The notes: generated by a model not told the origin, from the letters alone. DNA of 64,000 nt from Azotobacter vinelandii (GCF_001571105.1 NZ_BCTD01000016.1), one strand, 5' to 3'; positions 44,289 through 54,400 are shown, numbered from the stretch's first letter. Program-made: numbers and translations.

Positions 44289-45526
44289 CCGCCTCGAAGA
44301 ACGACGACGGACTCCTCCTGGGGGTGCCGATCAGAGATCCCGACGCCGAACTGCACTGGCGCCAGGACGGAGACCGACGCAAGGCTATCGTCAAGCAGCG
44401 CAGGCATCGCAAGTATTTCGCGCTTTCCGCTGCGTACGCCAAGATTTGGACGCTCTGCGACGGCCGCAGAAGCGTGTCGGACATTGCCGAGCAAGTCGTG
44501 CACCTCGGCGGTCCGCGGGATGTCCAGGTCATCGCCGACATCATCCGGCACATGGCCGCAACGGGAATGCTACGGCTGTCCACGGCGGCGCCAGTGACAG
44601 ACCGGGTCGAACCCGAGAGAGGCATCGCCGCGACCTGTCGCCGCATCCTGACCTATCGAGTCGATATCGAAGGTGTCGATTCGTTTGCGGACTCGCTGTA
44701 CCGACTCGTTGGCCGCCGGGCCTTCCATGGCCCCGCGAAGTTCCTCCTGGCAGGCATTCTGTTCGCCGGCCTTGCCGTTTTTCTCCATGCCTGGTCATCG
44801 GGACGGAGCATGGCGGTTCCCACCAATGCCTCGCTCTGGCTTCTGCCTCCCTTCGTCCTGACCTGCATGATTCTGCATGAGGCCGCCCATGCGCTGGCGG
44901 TGAAGCATTTCGGGCGGGAGGTGATCGCGATCGGGCTGGGCTGGTTCTGGGTCGGACCGTTTTTCTTCGTCGATACGTCCGACATGTGGTTGGCGGGACG
45001 GCGGGAGCGAATCCTGGTCAGTCTCGCCGGGCCGATCGCCGACCTCGTCATCGCTGGGCTGCTGGCGCTCGCCTCACTGCTTCTGCCGCCCCAACTGGCA
45101 TCCCTGGTTCTCTTCGGCGCCGCCATCCGGTATTTGACCGTCCTCCTCTGCCTGACGCCCTTCCTCGAATACGACGGCTACTACGCGCTTTGCGATCTGT
45201 TGAATCGCCCCAACCTGCGCCGCGATGCCTTCTCCTGGCTATTCGACGAGTTCCGTCCAACGCTCGTGGCCCTGGCGACAGCGGCCACGCATCGACGCAC
45301 GGAACTCTTCTATGCGCTTGGATCGCTGCTCTACCTCGTCTTCCTGGTCACGATGAACGCCTTCGCCAACCACGCCTTTTTCGCTTCGCTCTTTCGCGAA
45401 GACCGGCAGGCCTGGTTCGTCGGACCTCTGGTGTGGGTCATCACGCTCTCGCTGCTCGCCTTCTTCCTCGCAGGCTTGATGAGCGATCTGTCACAGTTGC
45501 GCCGCCCGGCTCGACGGGCGTACTGA
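44285..45526 (+). CDS. PqqD-like domain fused to M50 (site-2) membrane metalloprotease
   Basis: 413 residues. Residues about 20-95 form a PqqD/RRE-like winged helix (KYFALSAAYAKIWTLCDGRRS, then SDIAEQVVHLGG). Such domains bind RiPP leader peptides. Membrane helices begin at about 155. The zinc site is ILHEAAHALAVKHFG (His198, Glu199, His202) and the third ligand Asp lies in CLTPFLEYDGYYALCDLL (about 297). The M50 protein YydH of epipeptide clusters is a distant analogue. Likely job: recognise the leader in the membrane and cut or pass on the modified peptide. Confidence 0.85.
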   Translation: MTASKNDDGLLLGVPIRDPDAELHWRQDGDRRKAIVKQRRHRKYFALSAAYAKIWTLCDGRRSVSDIAEQVVHLGGPRDVQVIADIIRHMAATGMLRLSTAAPVTDRVEPERGIAATCRRILTYRVDIEGVDSFADSLYRLVGRRAFHGPAKFLLAGILFAGLAVFLHAWSSGRSMAVPTNASLWLLPPFVLTCMILHEAAHALAVKHFGREVIAIGLGWFWVGPFFFVDTSDMWLAGRRERILVSLAGPIADLVIAGLLALASLLLPPQLASLVLFGAAIRYLTVLLCLTPFLEYDGYYALCDLLNRPNLRRDAFSWLFDEFRPTLVALATAATHRRTELFYALGSLLYLVFLVTMNAFANHAFFASLFREDRQAWFVGPLVWVITLSLLAFFLAGLMSDLSQLRRPARRAY

Positions 45527-45536
45527 AGGAGTCCGC

Positions 45537-46361
45537 ATGTCCGTCATGTTCTCATCGTCTCCGCCCGCCGCAGCCGAGCCCGGCGCTTCGGAGGCGCTCA
45601 TCGCCTTCCTCGACCTGGCATCGGCGATCGATGCGGTTCGGTCCGCAAAGGCATGCGGCTTCGAGATGTTACGCATGCAGGCCGGCGAGCACCTCTTGGA
45701 TATAGGCTGCGGACCCGGTACGGATGCGCTGGCGCTGGCGAAGCAGGCCGCTCTCCTCGGTGGCCGGGTAACGGGCGTCGATTTGAATCCGGCGATGATC
45801 GCGGCGGCGAACAGGCGCGCCGCTGGCCTGCGCCTGCCGCTGGTCTTTCTGCAGGCGGATATCCACGCCTTGCCATTCGGCGATGCGCACTTCGATGCCG
45901 TGCGCATCGACCGTGTGCTGCACTTCCTGAGCGACCCACGAAAGGCGCTGATGGAGGCAATGCGCGTGACGGTACCGGGCGGTCGCATCGTCGTCACGGA
46001 ACCGGATTGGAGCACACTCGAAGTCAGCGGCGGCCTGTCCGACCTGACCGCAACGGTTCTCCGCGCGGGCATTTCGCGGGATGGCGCTGCATGCATTGGC
46101 GCAAGACTGGATCGGCTCCTCATGGAATGTGGGCTGCAGCTCATGGCCCATCGGCAGACGCAACTGAGCCTCGGCGACTTTCGGAGCGCCGTCGTGCTTT
46201 TCGGGCTCGAGGGGGTGGCCAGAACTGCCGTACAGGCGGGGGCTCTCGGGCCGCGCGACGCGGCGCGCTGGCTGCGCTCGCTGCAGCAGGCGGGAGAACG
46301 GGACGAGTTGAACGTGACTCTCAAAGGCGCCATTGCGAGTGGCCTTCGGCTGGCCGGGTGA
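45537..46361 (+). CDS. Class I SAM-dependent methyltransferase
   Basis: 274 residues, 10 bases after the protease gene, with AAGGAG before the ATG. Motif I is LLDIGCGPGTDALALA (about 53-68), the acidic ribose ligand is in VTGVDLNPAMI, and ALPFGDAHFDAVRIDRVLHFL and RVTVPGGRIVVTEPDW complete the fold. UbiE/Coq5-like methyltransferases have this look. Substrate inferred from context: the modified peptide, for example its C-terminal carboxylate. Last gene of the operon. Confidence 0.85.
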   Translation: MSVMFSSSPPAAAEPGASEALIAFLDLASAIDAVRSAKACGFEMLRMQAGEHLLDIGCGPGTDALALAKQAALLGGRVTGVDLNPAMIAAANRRAAGLRLPLVFLQADIHALPFGDAHFDAVRIDRVLHFLSDPRKALMEAMRVTVPGGRIVVTEPDWSTLEVSGGLSDLTATVLRAGISRDGAACIGARLDRLLMECGLQLMAHRQTQLSLGDFRSAVVLFGLEGVARTAVQAGALGPRDAARWLRSLQQAGERDELNVTLKGAIASGLRLAG

Positions 46362-46840
46362 GACGGATGCCGCAGGGCGGGATAAGCGACCGGCCCGACG
46401 ACAAGCGCACGGCTTCGAACACGGGGCCGAACCGGAAAATCCGTATGCCCGATCCGAAAAGGGAAACCATGACGTAAACAAGCATACGGACCTTGCCGGG
46501 ACTCATCTCTTGCGCCCGTCGCAGCGACGATCCTCGAGCGGCTCTGCGCCGCCCGGAACGTTTTTCCGGCATCGAGAGCGAGGCCTCGGGTGTAGCATCG
46601 GGCCGGCGCCGAACCCGGTTCGCGACGCCACTGGAGTGTGTCCCGTGACCCGCCGGCAGGCGGGGGAGGAGAGGGGGACGCGATGCCCGGCCGAGGGCGA
46701 TGATGGCCCCGGGCTGCGATCGATCGGCACAGTTATCGCATATTGACAGCATGTTCGAAGCTGTTGCACATGCCTCGACGAATCCTTATGGTAGCGCTGT
46801 CATCGCCATTCCAATCCATCCCTTTCCCCGTATCGCCGCC
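46362..46840. other. Intergenic region between the RiPP operon and the LacI regulator
   Basis: 479 bases. No T-rich terminator was recognised after the methyltransferase gene. Frames reading through have no ribosome-binding site or motif. The right end carries the palindrome at 46788 and must hold the regulator's promoter. Confidence 0.4.
46788..46803. promoter_or_regulatory. LacI-type operator candidate
   Basis: ATGGTAGCGCTGTCAT is a dyad around AGCGCT with matching ATG/CAT ends (4 mismatched positions). The TAGCGCTA-like core is typical of GntR/sugar LacI-family sites. It lies 38 bases before the GTG chosen for the regulator, consistent with autoregulation. Confidence 0.5.
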
Positions 46841-47917
46841 GTGACCTCGTCGACCAAGCCCCGCCGCACACGCGCCACCCCGGTACAAGGCAAGCGCGTG
46901 ACCCTCAAGGAAGTAGCCGATGCCGCCGGGGTCGGCGAAATCACCGCCTCGCGCGCGCTGCGCACGCCGGACATGGTTTCGCCACGCCTGCGCAAGCGCG
47001 TGCTGGCCGCCGTCGAACGGCTGGGTTATGTCGCCAACCGGGTCGCCAGCGGATTGGCTTCCGGTTCCAGCCGGGTGGTGCCGGTGCTGATCCCGACCCT
47101 CGCCCACACGGTCTACGTGCCCTTCCTGCGCGGCGTGCACGATGAGCTCGACCGGCACGGCCATGAAGTGTTGCTGGCCACTACCGAATACGACCAGGAC
47201 AGTGAGGCGCGGCTGGTCTCGACCCTGCTCGGCTGGTTTCCGGCCGGACTGCTGCTGGCCGGTGTGGATCACCTGCCGGCCACGCGCCTGCGCCTGCAGC
47301 AGGCGGCCGCGGCGGGAATGCCGGTGGTGGAGTTCATGGACCTGGCCGAGGAGCCGATCGACATGAACGTCGGCTTCTCGCACCGCGCCGTGGGCGCCGC
47401 CGTCGCGGCGCATTTCGCCGAGCGCGGCTACCGCCACATCGCCTACGCCGGCACTCTGGCCGCGCGCGACCGGCGCAGCGCGCGGCGTGCCGAAGGTTTC
47501 CGCGTCGAACTCGCCGCGCGCGGCCTGCCCGACCATTACGAACTATGCAGCGAGGAACCGTTCTCGATCGGCCTGGGCGGAAGCCTGCTGGCGCAGTTGC
47601 TGGAGCGCTACCCGCAGGTGCAGGCGGTGTTCTTCGCCAACGACGATCTGGCCGCCGGCGCGCTGTTCGAGGCCCAACGGCGAGGCCTGCGGGTGCCGGA
47701 GGAGATCGCGCTGATGGGCTTCAACGACACCGAGATCGCCGCCGCGGTGCGGCCGGCGATCTCCTCCGTGGCGGTGGACCGCCATGGCATGGGCCGGCGC
47801 GCCGCCGCGCTGTTACTGGAGCGGCTGGCCGGCCGGGAACCGCCGCAGCGGGTGATCGACACCGGATTCGAAATAGTCGCGCGTGCCAGCACCGGCACCT
47901 TGCCGCAGACGCCATGA
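46841..47917 (+). CDS. LacI-family transcriptional regulator (GntR/gluconate-like)
   Basis: 358 residues from a GTG. The DNA-binding domain has VTLKEVADAAGVGEITASRAL with the hinge LASGSSRVVPVLIPT; the sugar-binding domain follows (about 85-350) with VFFANDDLAAGALFEA and ALMGFNDTEIAA. An upstream ATG at 46751 is in frame but would place the operator-like dyad inside the coding region. Overall look is closest to gluconate regulators. It probably controls the genes downstream (monooxygenase-fold protein, reductases, cupin). Confidence 0.87.
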   Translation: MTSSTKPRRTRATPVQGKRVTLKEVADAAGVGEITASRALRTPDMVSPRLRKRVLAAVERLGYVANRVASGLASGSSRVVPVLIPTLAHTVYVPFLRGVHDELDRHGHEVLLATTEYDQDSEARLVSTLLGWFPAGLLLAGVDHLPATRLRLQQAAAAGMPVVEFMDLAEEPIDMNVGFSHRAVGAAVAAHFAERGYRHIAYAGTLAARDRRSARRAEGFRVELAARGLPDHYELCSEEPFSIGLGGSLLAQLLERYPQVQAVFFANDDLAAGALFEAQRRGLRVPEEIALMGFNDTEIAAAVRPAISSVAVDRHGMGRRAAALLLERLAGREPPQRVIDTGFEIVARASTGTLPQTP

Positions 47918-48149
47918 GCTTCCGTCCTCGCCTCGTTCCAGCAGCCTGCCGGCCGGCCACCGGGGCCTTGACGCTTCGGCGTGCGGCCATCGGCCGGCCC
48001 GTCGGCATCCGCGTCAGCGCTTTACATCCGTACCCGATCCTCGAACGGCCGCCCGGCCTCCACGGCGACCGATACCCGTACCGAGCGGTGCGCGCGCCCA
48101 GCGTCGGCGCCCGGCTCCATGCCTCTGATTTCCCCCAAGGAGACTTTCC

Positions 48150-48446
48150 ATGTCCAACGAACTGCGTGTCGTCGCCATCATCCAGGCCGCTCCCGGCAAG
48201 GAGCGGGCCGTGGCCGAGGCCATCGCCGCCTGCGTGGCGCCCAGCCGCGCCGAACCGGGCTGTCGCGAATACGTTCCTCACCGCGACCTGCAGCAGCCGG
48301 GCCGCTTCGTCTTCGTCGAGCGCTGGAGCGACCGCGCCGCGCTGGCGGCGCACGAACAGACCGCGCATTTCCAGACCCTGGCCAAGGCGCTGACACCGCT
48401 GATCGAAGGTGAATTGCAGGTCCTGCTGCTGGAAGAACTGGCCTGA
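48150..48446 (+). CDS. Antibiotic-biosynthesis-monooxygenase (ABM) fold protein
   Basis: 98 residues with AAGGAGAC before the ATG. A single dimeric alpha-beta-barrel ABM domain has RVVAIIQAAPGKE at the start, PSRAEPGCREYVPHRDL in the middle and FVFVERWSDRAALAAHE toward the end. YgiN-like quinol monooxygenases look like this. Substrate unknown; it leads a run of redox genes. Confidence 0.88.
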   Translation: MSNELRVVAIIQAAPGKERAVAEAIAACVAPSRAEPGCREYVPHRDLQQPGRFVFVERWSDRAALAAHEQTAHFQTLAKALTPLIEGELQVLLLEELA

Positions 48447-48510
48447 CCCGCCCCCGTCCTTGCACATTTTCACTGCGTCGCACCCTCCACCCAGACTCGA
48501 GGAGCCCACG

Positions 48511-49647
48511 ATGAACACACGCCGCCATTTCCTTGCCAGCGCCGCCGTCGCGCTGGCTGCCGCGCCCCTGCTGGCACAGTCCGCCACCGGTCCGGGCAGC
48601 GTTCTGCCCACGCAAGGCAGAATCGATCCGCGTCCTCTACCGGGCAACGCCCCCCGCGTTGGCGGACGCTACCGTCCCCCCATCCGCCTGGGCCTGGGCG
48701 GCGTGGCGATCGGCAACGGCTTCGCCCCGAGCAGCGACCAGCAGAGCGAGCAGACCCTGGAGGCTGCCTGGGCCGCCGGCGTGCGCTACTTCGACACCTC
48801 GCCCTGGTACGGCCTGGGCCTGAGCGAACGCCGCCTCGGTCATTTCCTGCACAATCGCGCGCCGGACGAATACGTACTCTCCAGCAAGGTCGGGCGCGTG
48901 CTCAGCGCCACCCGCACCCCGCCGAAGACGATGTGGCACGCGCCTTCGCCGTTCGCCTACCGCTACGACTACTCGGCCGCCGGCGTGCGCCGCTCGGTGG
49001 AGGACAGCCTGCAGCGGCTGGGCGTTTCGCAGCTCGACATCGTGTTCGTGCACGACTTGGCGCCGAGCAACGGCGATATCGGCGAGCGCTGGCCGGAATA
49101 CTTCGAGCAGGCCGCCAAGGGGGCTTTCCCGGAACTGACCAGACTGCGCGAGGAGGGCCTGATCAAGGCCTGGGGCATGGGCGTGAACGATCCGGAGCCG
49201 GCGCTGCGCTGCGTGGCCGAGGCCGACCCGGACATCTTCCTGCTGGCTTGCCAGTATTCGCTGCTGGATCACCAGCGCGCCCTGCACGAGACCTTCCCGA
49301 AGCTGGCCGAGCGCGGCATCTCGGTGGTGGTCGGCTCGCCGCTGCTGGCCGGCTACCTCGCCGGACGCGACCGCTACCTCTACGCCGGCAGCGTGCCGGA
49401 CTGGGCACCGGCCAAGCGCACCAGCGTGCAGGCGGTGTGCGACCGCCACGGCGTGGACCTGCGCACCGCCGCGCTGCAGTTCGCCAACGCGCCGGAGGTG
49501 GTGTCGGCGATCATCCCCGGCGCGCGCACGCCCGAGCAGGTGCGCGCCAATGCCGAATCGCTGTCGGTGAAGATTCCGGCCGACTTCTGGGCCGAACTCA
49601 AGCGACTCGGGCTCATCGATGAACAGGCGCCGCTGCCTGCGGCCTGA
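48511..49647 (+). CDS. Tat-exported aldo/keto reductase
   Basis: 378 residues. A Tat signal MNTRRHFLASAAVALAAA is followed by a (beta/alpha)8 reductase. The catalytic Asp and Tyr lie in YFDTSPWYGLGLSE, the Lys in LSSKVGRVL and the His in IVFVHDLAP. It resembles D-threo-aldose 1-dehydrogenase (L-fucose dehydrogenase) types. Export of an NAD(P)H-dependent reductase is unusual; presumably the cofactor is loaded before Tat export. Confidence 0.87.
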   Translation: MNTRRHFLASAAVALAAAPLLAQSATGPGSVLPTQGRIDPRPLPGNAPRVGGRYRPPIRLGLGGVAIGNGFAPSSDQQSEQTLEAAWAAGVRYFDTSPWYGLGLSERRLGHFLHNRAPDEYVLSSKVGRVLSATRTPPKTMWHAPSPFAYRYDYSAAGVRRSVEDSLQRLGVSQLDIVFVHDLAPSNGDIGERWPEYFEQAAKGAFPELTRLREEGLIKAWGMGVNDPEPALRCVAEADPDIFLLACQYSLLDHQRALHETFPKLAERGISVVVGSPLLAGYLAGRDRYLYAGSVPDWAPAKRTSVQAVCDRHGVDLRTAALQFANAPEVVSAIIPGARTPEQVRANAESLSVKIPADFWAELKRLGLIDEQAPLPAA

Positions 49648-49853
49648 ACCGGCTCCGCCGGGCGCGTGCCTCGCTCCACGCCCCGGCGGTTCCCGCCCGC
49701 ATCCGGGAGACCTGCCATGCGACTCTCCTCCTTGGCTTCAGTCGTTCCGGGGCGTGGCATGAGTCCGCTCGTCCGTTCCATCCCGCCCCGTACCCTGTCC
49801 GGCATTTCCGCCATCGATCCCCGGTACCGGGCGAAACACAGGAGGCAACCATC

Positions 49854-50792
49854 ATGAAGGTAGGTTTCATCGGCCTGGGCCGCATGGGCTCCGGCATGGC
49901 CGCCAACCTGCTCAAGGCCGGCCACACCGTCACCGTCCACAACCGGACGCTGGAGAGGGCCGAGGCGCTGGTACGGGCCGGGGCCGGGCTGGCGACCGAC
50001 GTGGCTCACGCCTGTCGTGACGCCGACGCCGTGTTCTCCATGCTGGCCAACGACGAAGCCGTGCGCGAAGTGGTATTCGGCGAGGGCGGCGTCCTCGCGG
50101 CATTGCCCGAGGGAGCCGTCCATGTCTCGTCGAGCACCATCGGCGTGGCCCTGGCCGGAGAGCTGCAGGCCGCGCACGGCGAAGCTGGCCAGGGCTACGT
50201 CTCGGCGCCGGTGTTCGGCCGCCCGGACGCGGCCGCGGCCGGCAAGCTGTTCGTGGTCGCCGCCGGCGCCGACGACGCCGTCGCCAAGGTCGCTCCGCTG
50301 CTCGAGGCGATCGGCCAGAAGACTTTCGGCGTTTCCGCGACACCACAGGCCGCCAATCTGGTCAAGCTCAGCGGCAACTTCCTGATCGCCTCGGTGATCG
50401 AATCCCTCGGCGAGGCGATGGCGCTGGCCGAAAAGGGCGGTATCGATCGCCACCAGTACCTGGACATCCTCACTTCCACGCTGTTCGGCGCACCGATCTA
50501 CAAGACCTACGGCGCGCTGATCGCCGAGCGGAAATTCCAGCCGGCGGGGTTTGCCGCGTCGTTGGGCCAGAAGGACATCCGGCTGGTGCTGGCCGCCGCC
50601 GAGGCGCTGCAGGTGCCGTTGCCACTGGCCAGTCTGCTGCGCGACCGCTTCCTGTCGCTGCTGGCCCACGGCGGCGAGGAGTTGGACTGGTCGGCCATCG
50701 GCGATCTGCCCGGACGCGACGCCGGTCTGGATACCGTCACCTCCGCCGGCTCGCCCGGCTTCCTGTCCACTACTCGGGAGAATGCCGGATGA
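49854..50792 (+). CDS. Beta-hydroxyacid dehydrogenase family (6-phosphogluconate-dehydrogenase-like)
   Basis: 312 residues. The Rossmann start is VGFIGLGRMGSGMAANLLKAGH. The substrate motif VSAPVFGRPDAAAAGKL replaces the common DAPVSGG, and the catalytic Lys is in ANLVKLSGNFLIAS. Members reduce tartronate semialdehyde, succinic semialdehyde or methylmalonate semialdehyde. It overlaps the cupin gene (ATGA). GGAGG precedes its ATG. Confidence 0.9.
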   Translation: MKVGFIGLGRMGSGMAANLLKAGHTVTVHNRTLERAEALVRAGAGLATDVAHACRDADAVFSMLANDEAVREVVFGEGGVLAALPEGAVHVSSSTIGVALAGELQAAHGEAGQGYVSAPVFGRPDAAAAGKLFVVAAGADDAVAKVAPLLEAIGQKTFGVSATPQAANLVKLSGNFLIASVIESLGEAMALAEKGGIDRHQYLDILTSTLFGAPIYKTYGALIAERKFQPAGFAASLGQKDIRLVLAAAEALQVPLPLASLLRDRFLSLLAHGGEELDWSAIGDLPGRDAGLDTVTSAGSPGFLSTTRENAG

Positions 50793-51382
50793 GTCCCCTC
50801 GACAGACGACGCTTCAACGCCCTGCTCGCCGGCCTCGCCGCCACTGGAGCCCTGCCGCCCGCGCGCGGGATGACCCCGGCCGAGCCGGAGACGCTGCTGC
50901 TCGAGCGCAACGACTGGATGCCGAACAATCCGCGCCTGCCGGTGCTGCTCTATCGCGGCGCCATCCCGGCGTCCGGCCACGATCCGGCGGCGGCCTTCGA
51001 GGCCGCCTTCGATCGCAACGGCTGGCCCTCGGCCTGGCGCAACGGCGTCTATTCCTTCCACCACTACCATTCCACCGCCCACGAGGTGCTCGGCTTCGCC
51101 CGTGGCAGCGCGCGGCTCCTGCTCGGCGGGCCGGGCGGGCGCGAAGTCGTGGTCGGCGCCGGCGATGTCGCCCTGCTGCCGGTCGGCACCGGCCATTGCC
51201 GCCTGGAAGCGAGCGCGGATTTCCTGGTCGTGGGCGCCTATCCGCCGGGCCAGGGTCCCGACCTGTGCCGGGAAGCGCCCACGGCGCGAATGCTCGCGCA
51301 TATGGAGAGCCTGCCGTTTCCCGGAACCGACCCGGTCTCCGGCGCGGCCACGCCGCTGGCCAGCCACTGGAAGGCCGGATGA
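50789..51382 (+). CDS. Tat-exported cupin protein (YjlB-like)
   Basis: 197 residues. A Tat signal (LDRRRFNALLAGLAATGAL) is followed by a single cupin barrel with HHYHSTAHEVLGFARGSARL, the first metal-binding motif, and a second with VALLPVGTGHCRL. The second exported protein of this operon; overlaps the preceding dehydrogenase by 4 bases. Substrate unknown. Confidence 0.85.
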   Translation: MSPLDRRRFNALLAGLAATGALPPARGMTPAEPETLLLERNDWMPNNPRLPVLLYRGAIPASGHDPAAAFEAAFDRNGWPSAWRNGVYSFHHYHSTAHEVLGFARGSARLLLGGPGGREVVVGAGDVALLPVGTGHCRLEASADFLVVGAYPPGQGPDLCREAPTARMLAHMESLPFPGTDPVSGAATPLASHWKAG

Positions 51383-51472
51383 GGACAGGGCCCCGGGCGG
51401 ACGGCGCATGGCGAAGCGATCCGCCGCCGCTTGGCCGCGATGCGGGCTCCGCCTTGGCGGCACGCCATGGTT

Positions 51473-54400
51473 TCATCCCTGCGCTTCGAGTACCTGCCGG
51501 TTCCGACGGGCTTCGCGTCGTTCGACGAAAGCCCGTACCAGCACGAAGAATACCGGGGTCAACAGCAGGCCGAAGAGCGTCACGCCGATCATCCCGGAGA
51601 ACACTGCCACCCCCATGGCATGGCGCATCTCGGCGCCGGCCCCGGAGGACAGCACCAGCGGCACCACGCCCATGATGAAGGCGATGGAGGTCATCAGGAT
51701 CGGCCGCAGGCGCAGGCGGCAGGCCTCCAGCACGGCGGCGATGCGATCCAGGCCCTCCGCCTGCCGGTCCTTGGCGAACTCGACGATGAGGATGGCGTTC
51801 TTGCAGGCCAGCCCGACCAGCACGATCAGGCCGATCTGGGTGAAGACGTTGTTGTCTCCGCCCGCGATCCTGACGCCGACGATGGCCGACAGCAGGGTCA
51901 TGGGCACGATCAGGATCACCGCCAGCGGCAGGCCCCAGCTCTCGTACTGGGCGGCCAGGACCAGGAACGCCAGCAGCACGCAGAGCGGGAACACGAAGAT
52001 GGCGGTATTGCCGGCGAGGATCTGCTGGTAGGTCAGTTCGGTCCACTCGAAGGTCATGCCGCCCGGCAGTTCCTCGCGCAGCAGCCGCTCCATCGCCGCC
52101 TCGGCCTGGCCGGAGCTGTAGCCGGGGGCGGCGGCGCAGTTGATCTCGGCGGTGAGAAAGCCGTTGTAGTGCATCACTCGATCGGGACCGGCGCTGCCTT
52201 CGATCCTGACGAAGGTCGACAGCGGCACCATCTCGCCACGGTTGTTGCGCACCTTGAGCTGGCCGATCTGTGCCGGTTCCAGGCGAAACCGCTGCTCGGC
52301 CTGGACATTGACTTGATAGGTACGGCCGAAGCGGTTGAAGTCGTTGGCGTACAGCGATCCCAGATACACCTGCAGGGTGTCGAAAATGTCGCTGATGGCC
52401 ACGCCGTGGGTCTTGGCCTTTTCCCGGTCGATGTCGGCGTCGACCTGCGGCACGTTCACCTGGTAGCTGGTGAACAGGCCGGCCAGCTCCGGCACCGTGC
52501 GGCTCTTGGCGATGACGTTCTGCACCTGCCGATACAGCTCCTCGTAGCCGAGGCCGCCACGGTCCTGGACCTGCACGCGGAAGCCGCCGATGGTGCCGAG
52601 GCCCTGCACCGGCGGCGGTGGGAAGATGGCGATGTAGGCGTCCTGGATCTCGGCGAACCGGCGGTTCAGCTCGGCGGCGATGGCATCCGCCGACAGCGAC
52701 GGGTCCTGGCGTTCCTCGAAGGACTTGAGGGGGGTGAAGACGATGCCGCTGTTCGGGCTGTTGGTGAAGCCGTTGATCGACAGGCCGGGGAAGGCCACGG
52801 TGTCGGCTACCCCCGGATGCCGGCCGGCGATCTCCGACATGCGCTGGATCACCGCATCGGTGCGGTCGAGGGTGGCGGCGTCCGGCAACTGGGCGAAGGC
52901 GACCAGGTACTGCTTGTCCTGCGGCGGTACGAAGCCTGTCGGGGTGCTGGAGAAGCCCAGCCAGGTCAGGCCCATCAGCCCGCCGTAGACCAGCAGGGCG
53001 ATGGCACTGCCGCGCAGCACGTGGCGCACGGTAGCGACATAGCCGTGGCTGGCGCGCTCGAACAGGCGGTTGAAGGGCCCGAACAGCCAGCCGCCGAGCA
53101 GCCTGTCGAGCACCCGGGAGAAACGGTCCTTGGGCGCGTGGTGGTCCTTGAGCAGCACGGCGGCTAGGGCCGGCGACAGGGTCAGCGAATTGAATGCCGA
53201 GATCACCGTGGAGATGGCGATGGTCAGGGCGAACTGCTGGTAGAACTGTCCGGTCAGGCCGGAGATGAACGCCGTCGGCACGAACACCGCGCAAAGCACC
53301 AGGGCCGTGGCGACGATGGGGCCGGTCACCTCCTGCATGGCCTGGCGGGTCGCCTCCAGGGGCGGCTTGCCGAGGGCGATGTTGCGCTCGACGTTCTCCA
53401 CCACCACGATCGCGTCGTCCACCACGATGCCGATGGCCAGCACCAGGCCGAACAGCGACAGGGCGTTGAGCGAGAAGCCGAACAGGTGCATCACCGCGAA
53501 GGTACCGATCAGCGACACCGGTACCGCCGCCAGGGGAATGATCGAGGCGCGCCAGGTCTGCAGGAACAGGATCACCACCAGCACCACCAGGACGATCGCC
53601 TCGAACAGGGTGTGCACCACCGCCTCGATGGAGCCGCGCACGAACACGGTCGGGTCGTAGACGATGGAGTAGTCGACGCCCTGCGGAAAGCTCCGCTTCA
53701 GCTCGGCCATGCGCGCGCGCACCGCGTCGGAGATATCGATGGCGTTGGAGCCGGGACGCTGGAAGACCGGCATGGCCACGGCCGGCCGGTTGTTCAGTTG
53801 CGAGCGCAGGGCGTACTGGCTGGAGCCCAGTTCGATGCGGGCGATGTCCTTCAGGCGGGTGATCTCACCGTCCTCACCTGCACGGACGATGATGTTTTCG
53901 AACTCCTCCTCGCTGACCAGGCGGCCCTGGGTGTTGATCGACAGCTGGAAGCCGGTGTCGCCCGGTGCCGGCGGTGCGCCGAGGGAGCCGGCGGCGACCT
54001 GACGGTTCTGCTCGCGGATGGCGTCGACCACGTCCATAGCGGTGAGGCCGCGCGAGGCCACCCGGTGCGGATCGAGCCAGACGCGCAGGGAGTAGTTGCC
54101 GAGGCCGAACAGTTGCACGTCGCCCACGCCGTCGAGACGCGCCAGTTCGTCCTTGACGTTGAGCGTGGCGTAGTTGGACAGGTAGAGCATGTCGTAGCGT
54201 TCGTCCGGCGAGGTCAGGTGAACCACCATGGTCAGGTCCGGCGAGGCCTTGTCGACGGTCACGCCGAGGCGCTGCACTTCGGTGGGCAGGGTCGGCATGG
54301 TGCGGGTCACGCGGTTCTGCACCTGCACCTGGGCGTTGTCCAGATCGGTGCCGAGGGCGAAGGTGATGGTCAGGGTCAGCTTGCCGTCGGAGGTGGCCTG

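Noticed and set aside
46333..46746. 137-codon frame after the methyltransferase
   Set aside because: Composition and starts are poor and it overlaps the end of the methyltransferase; no family features.
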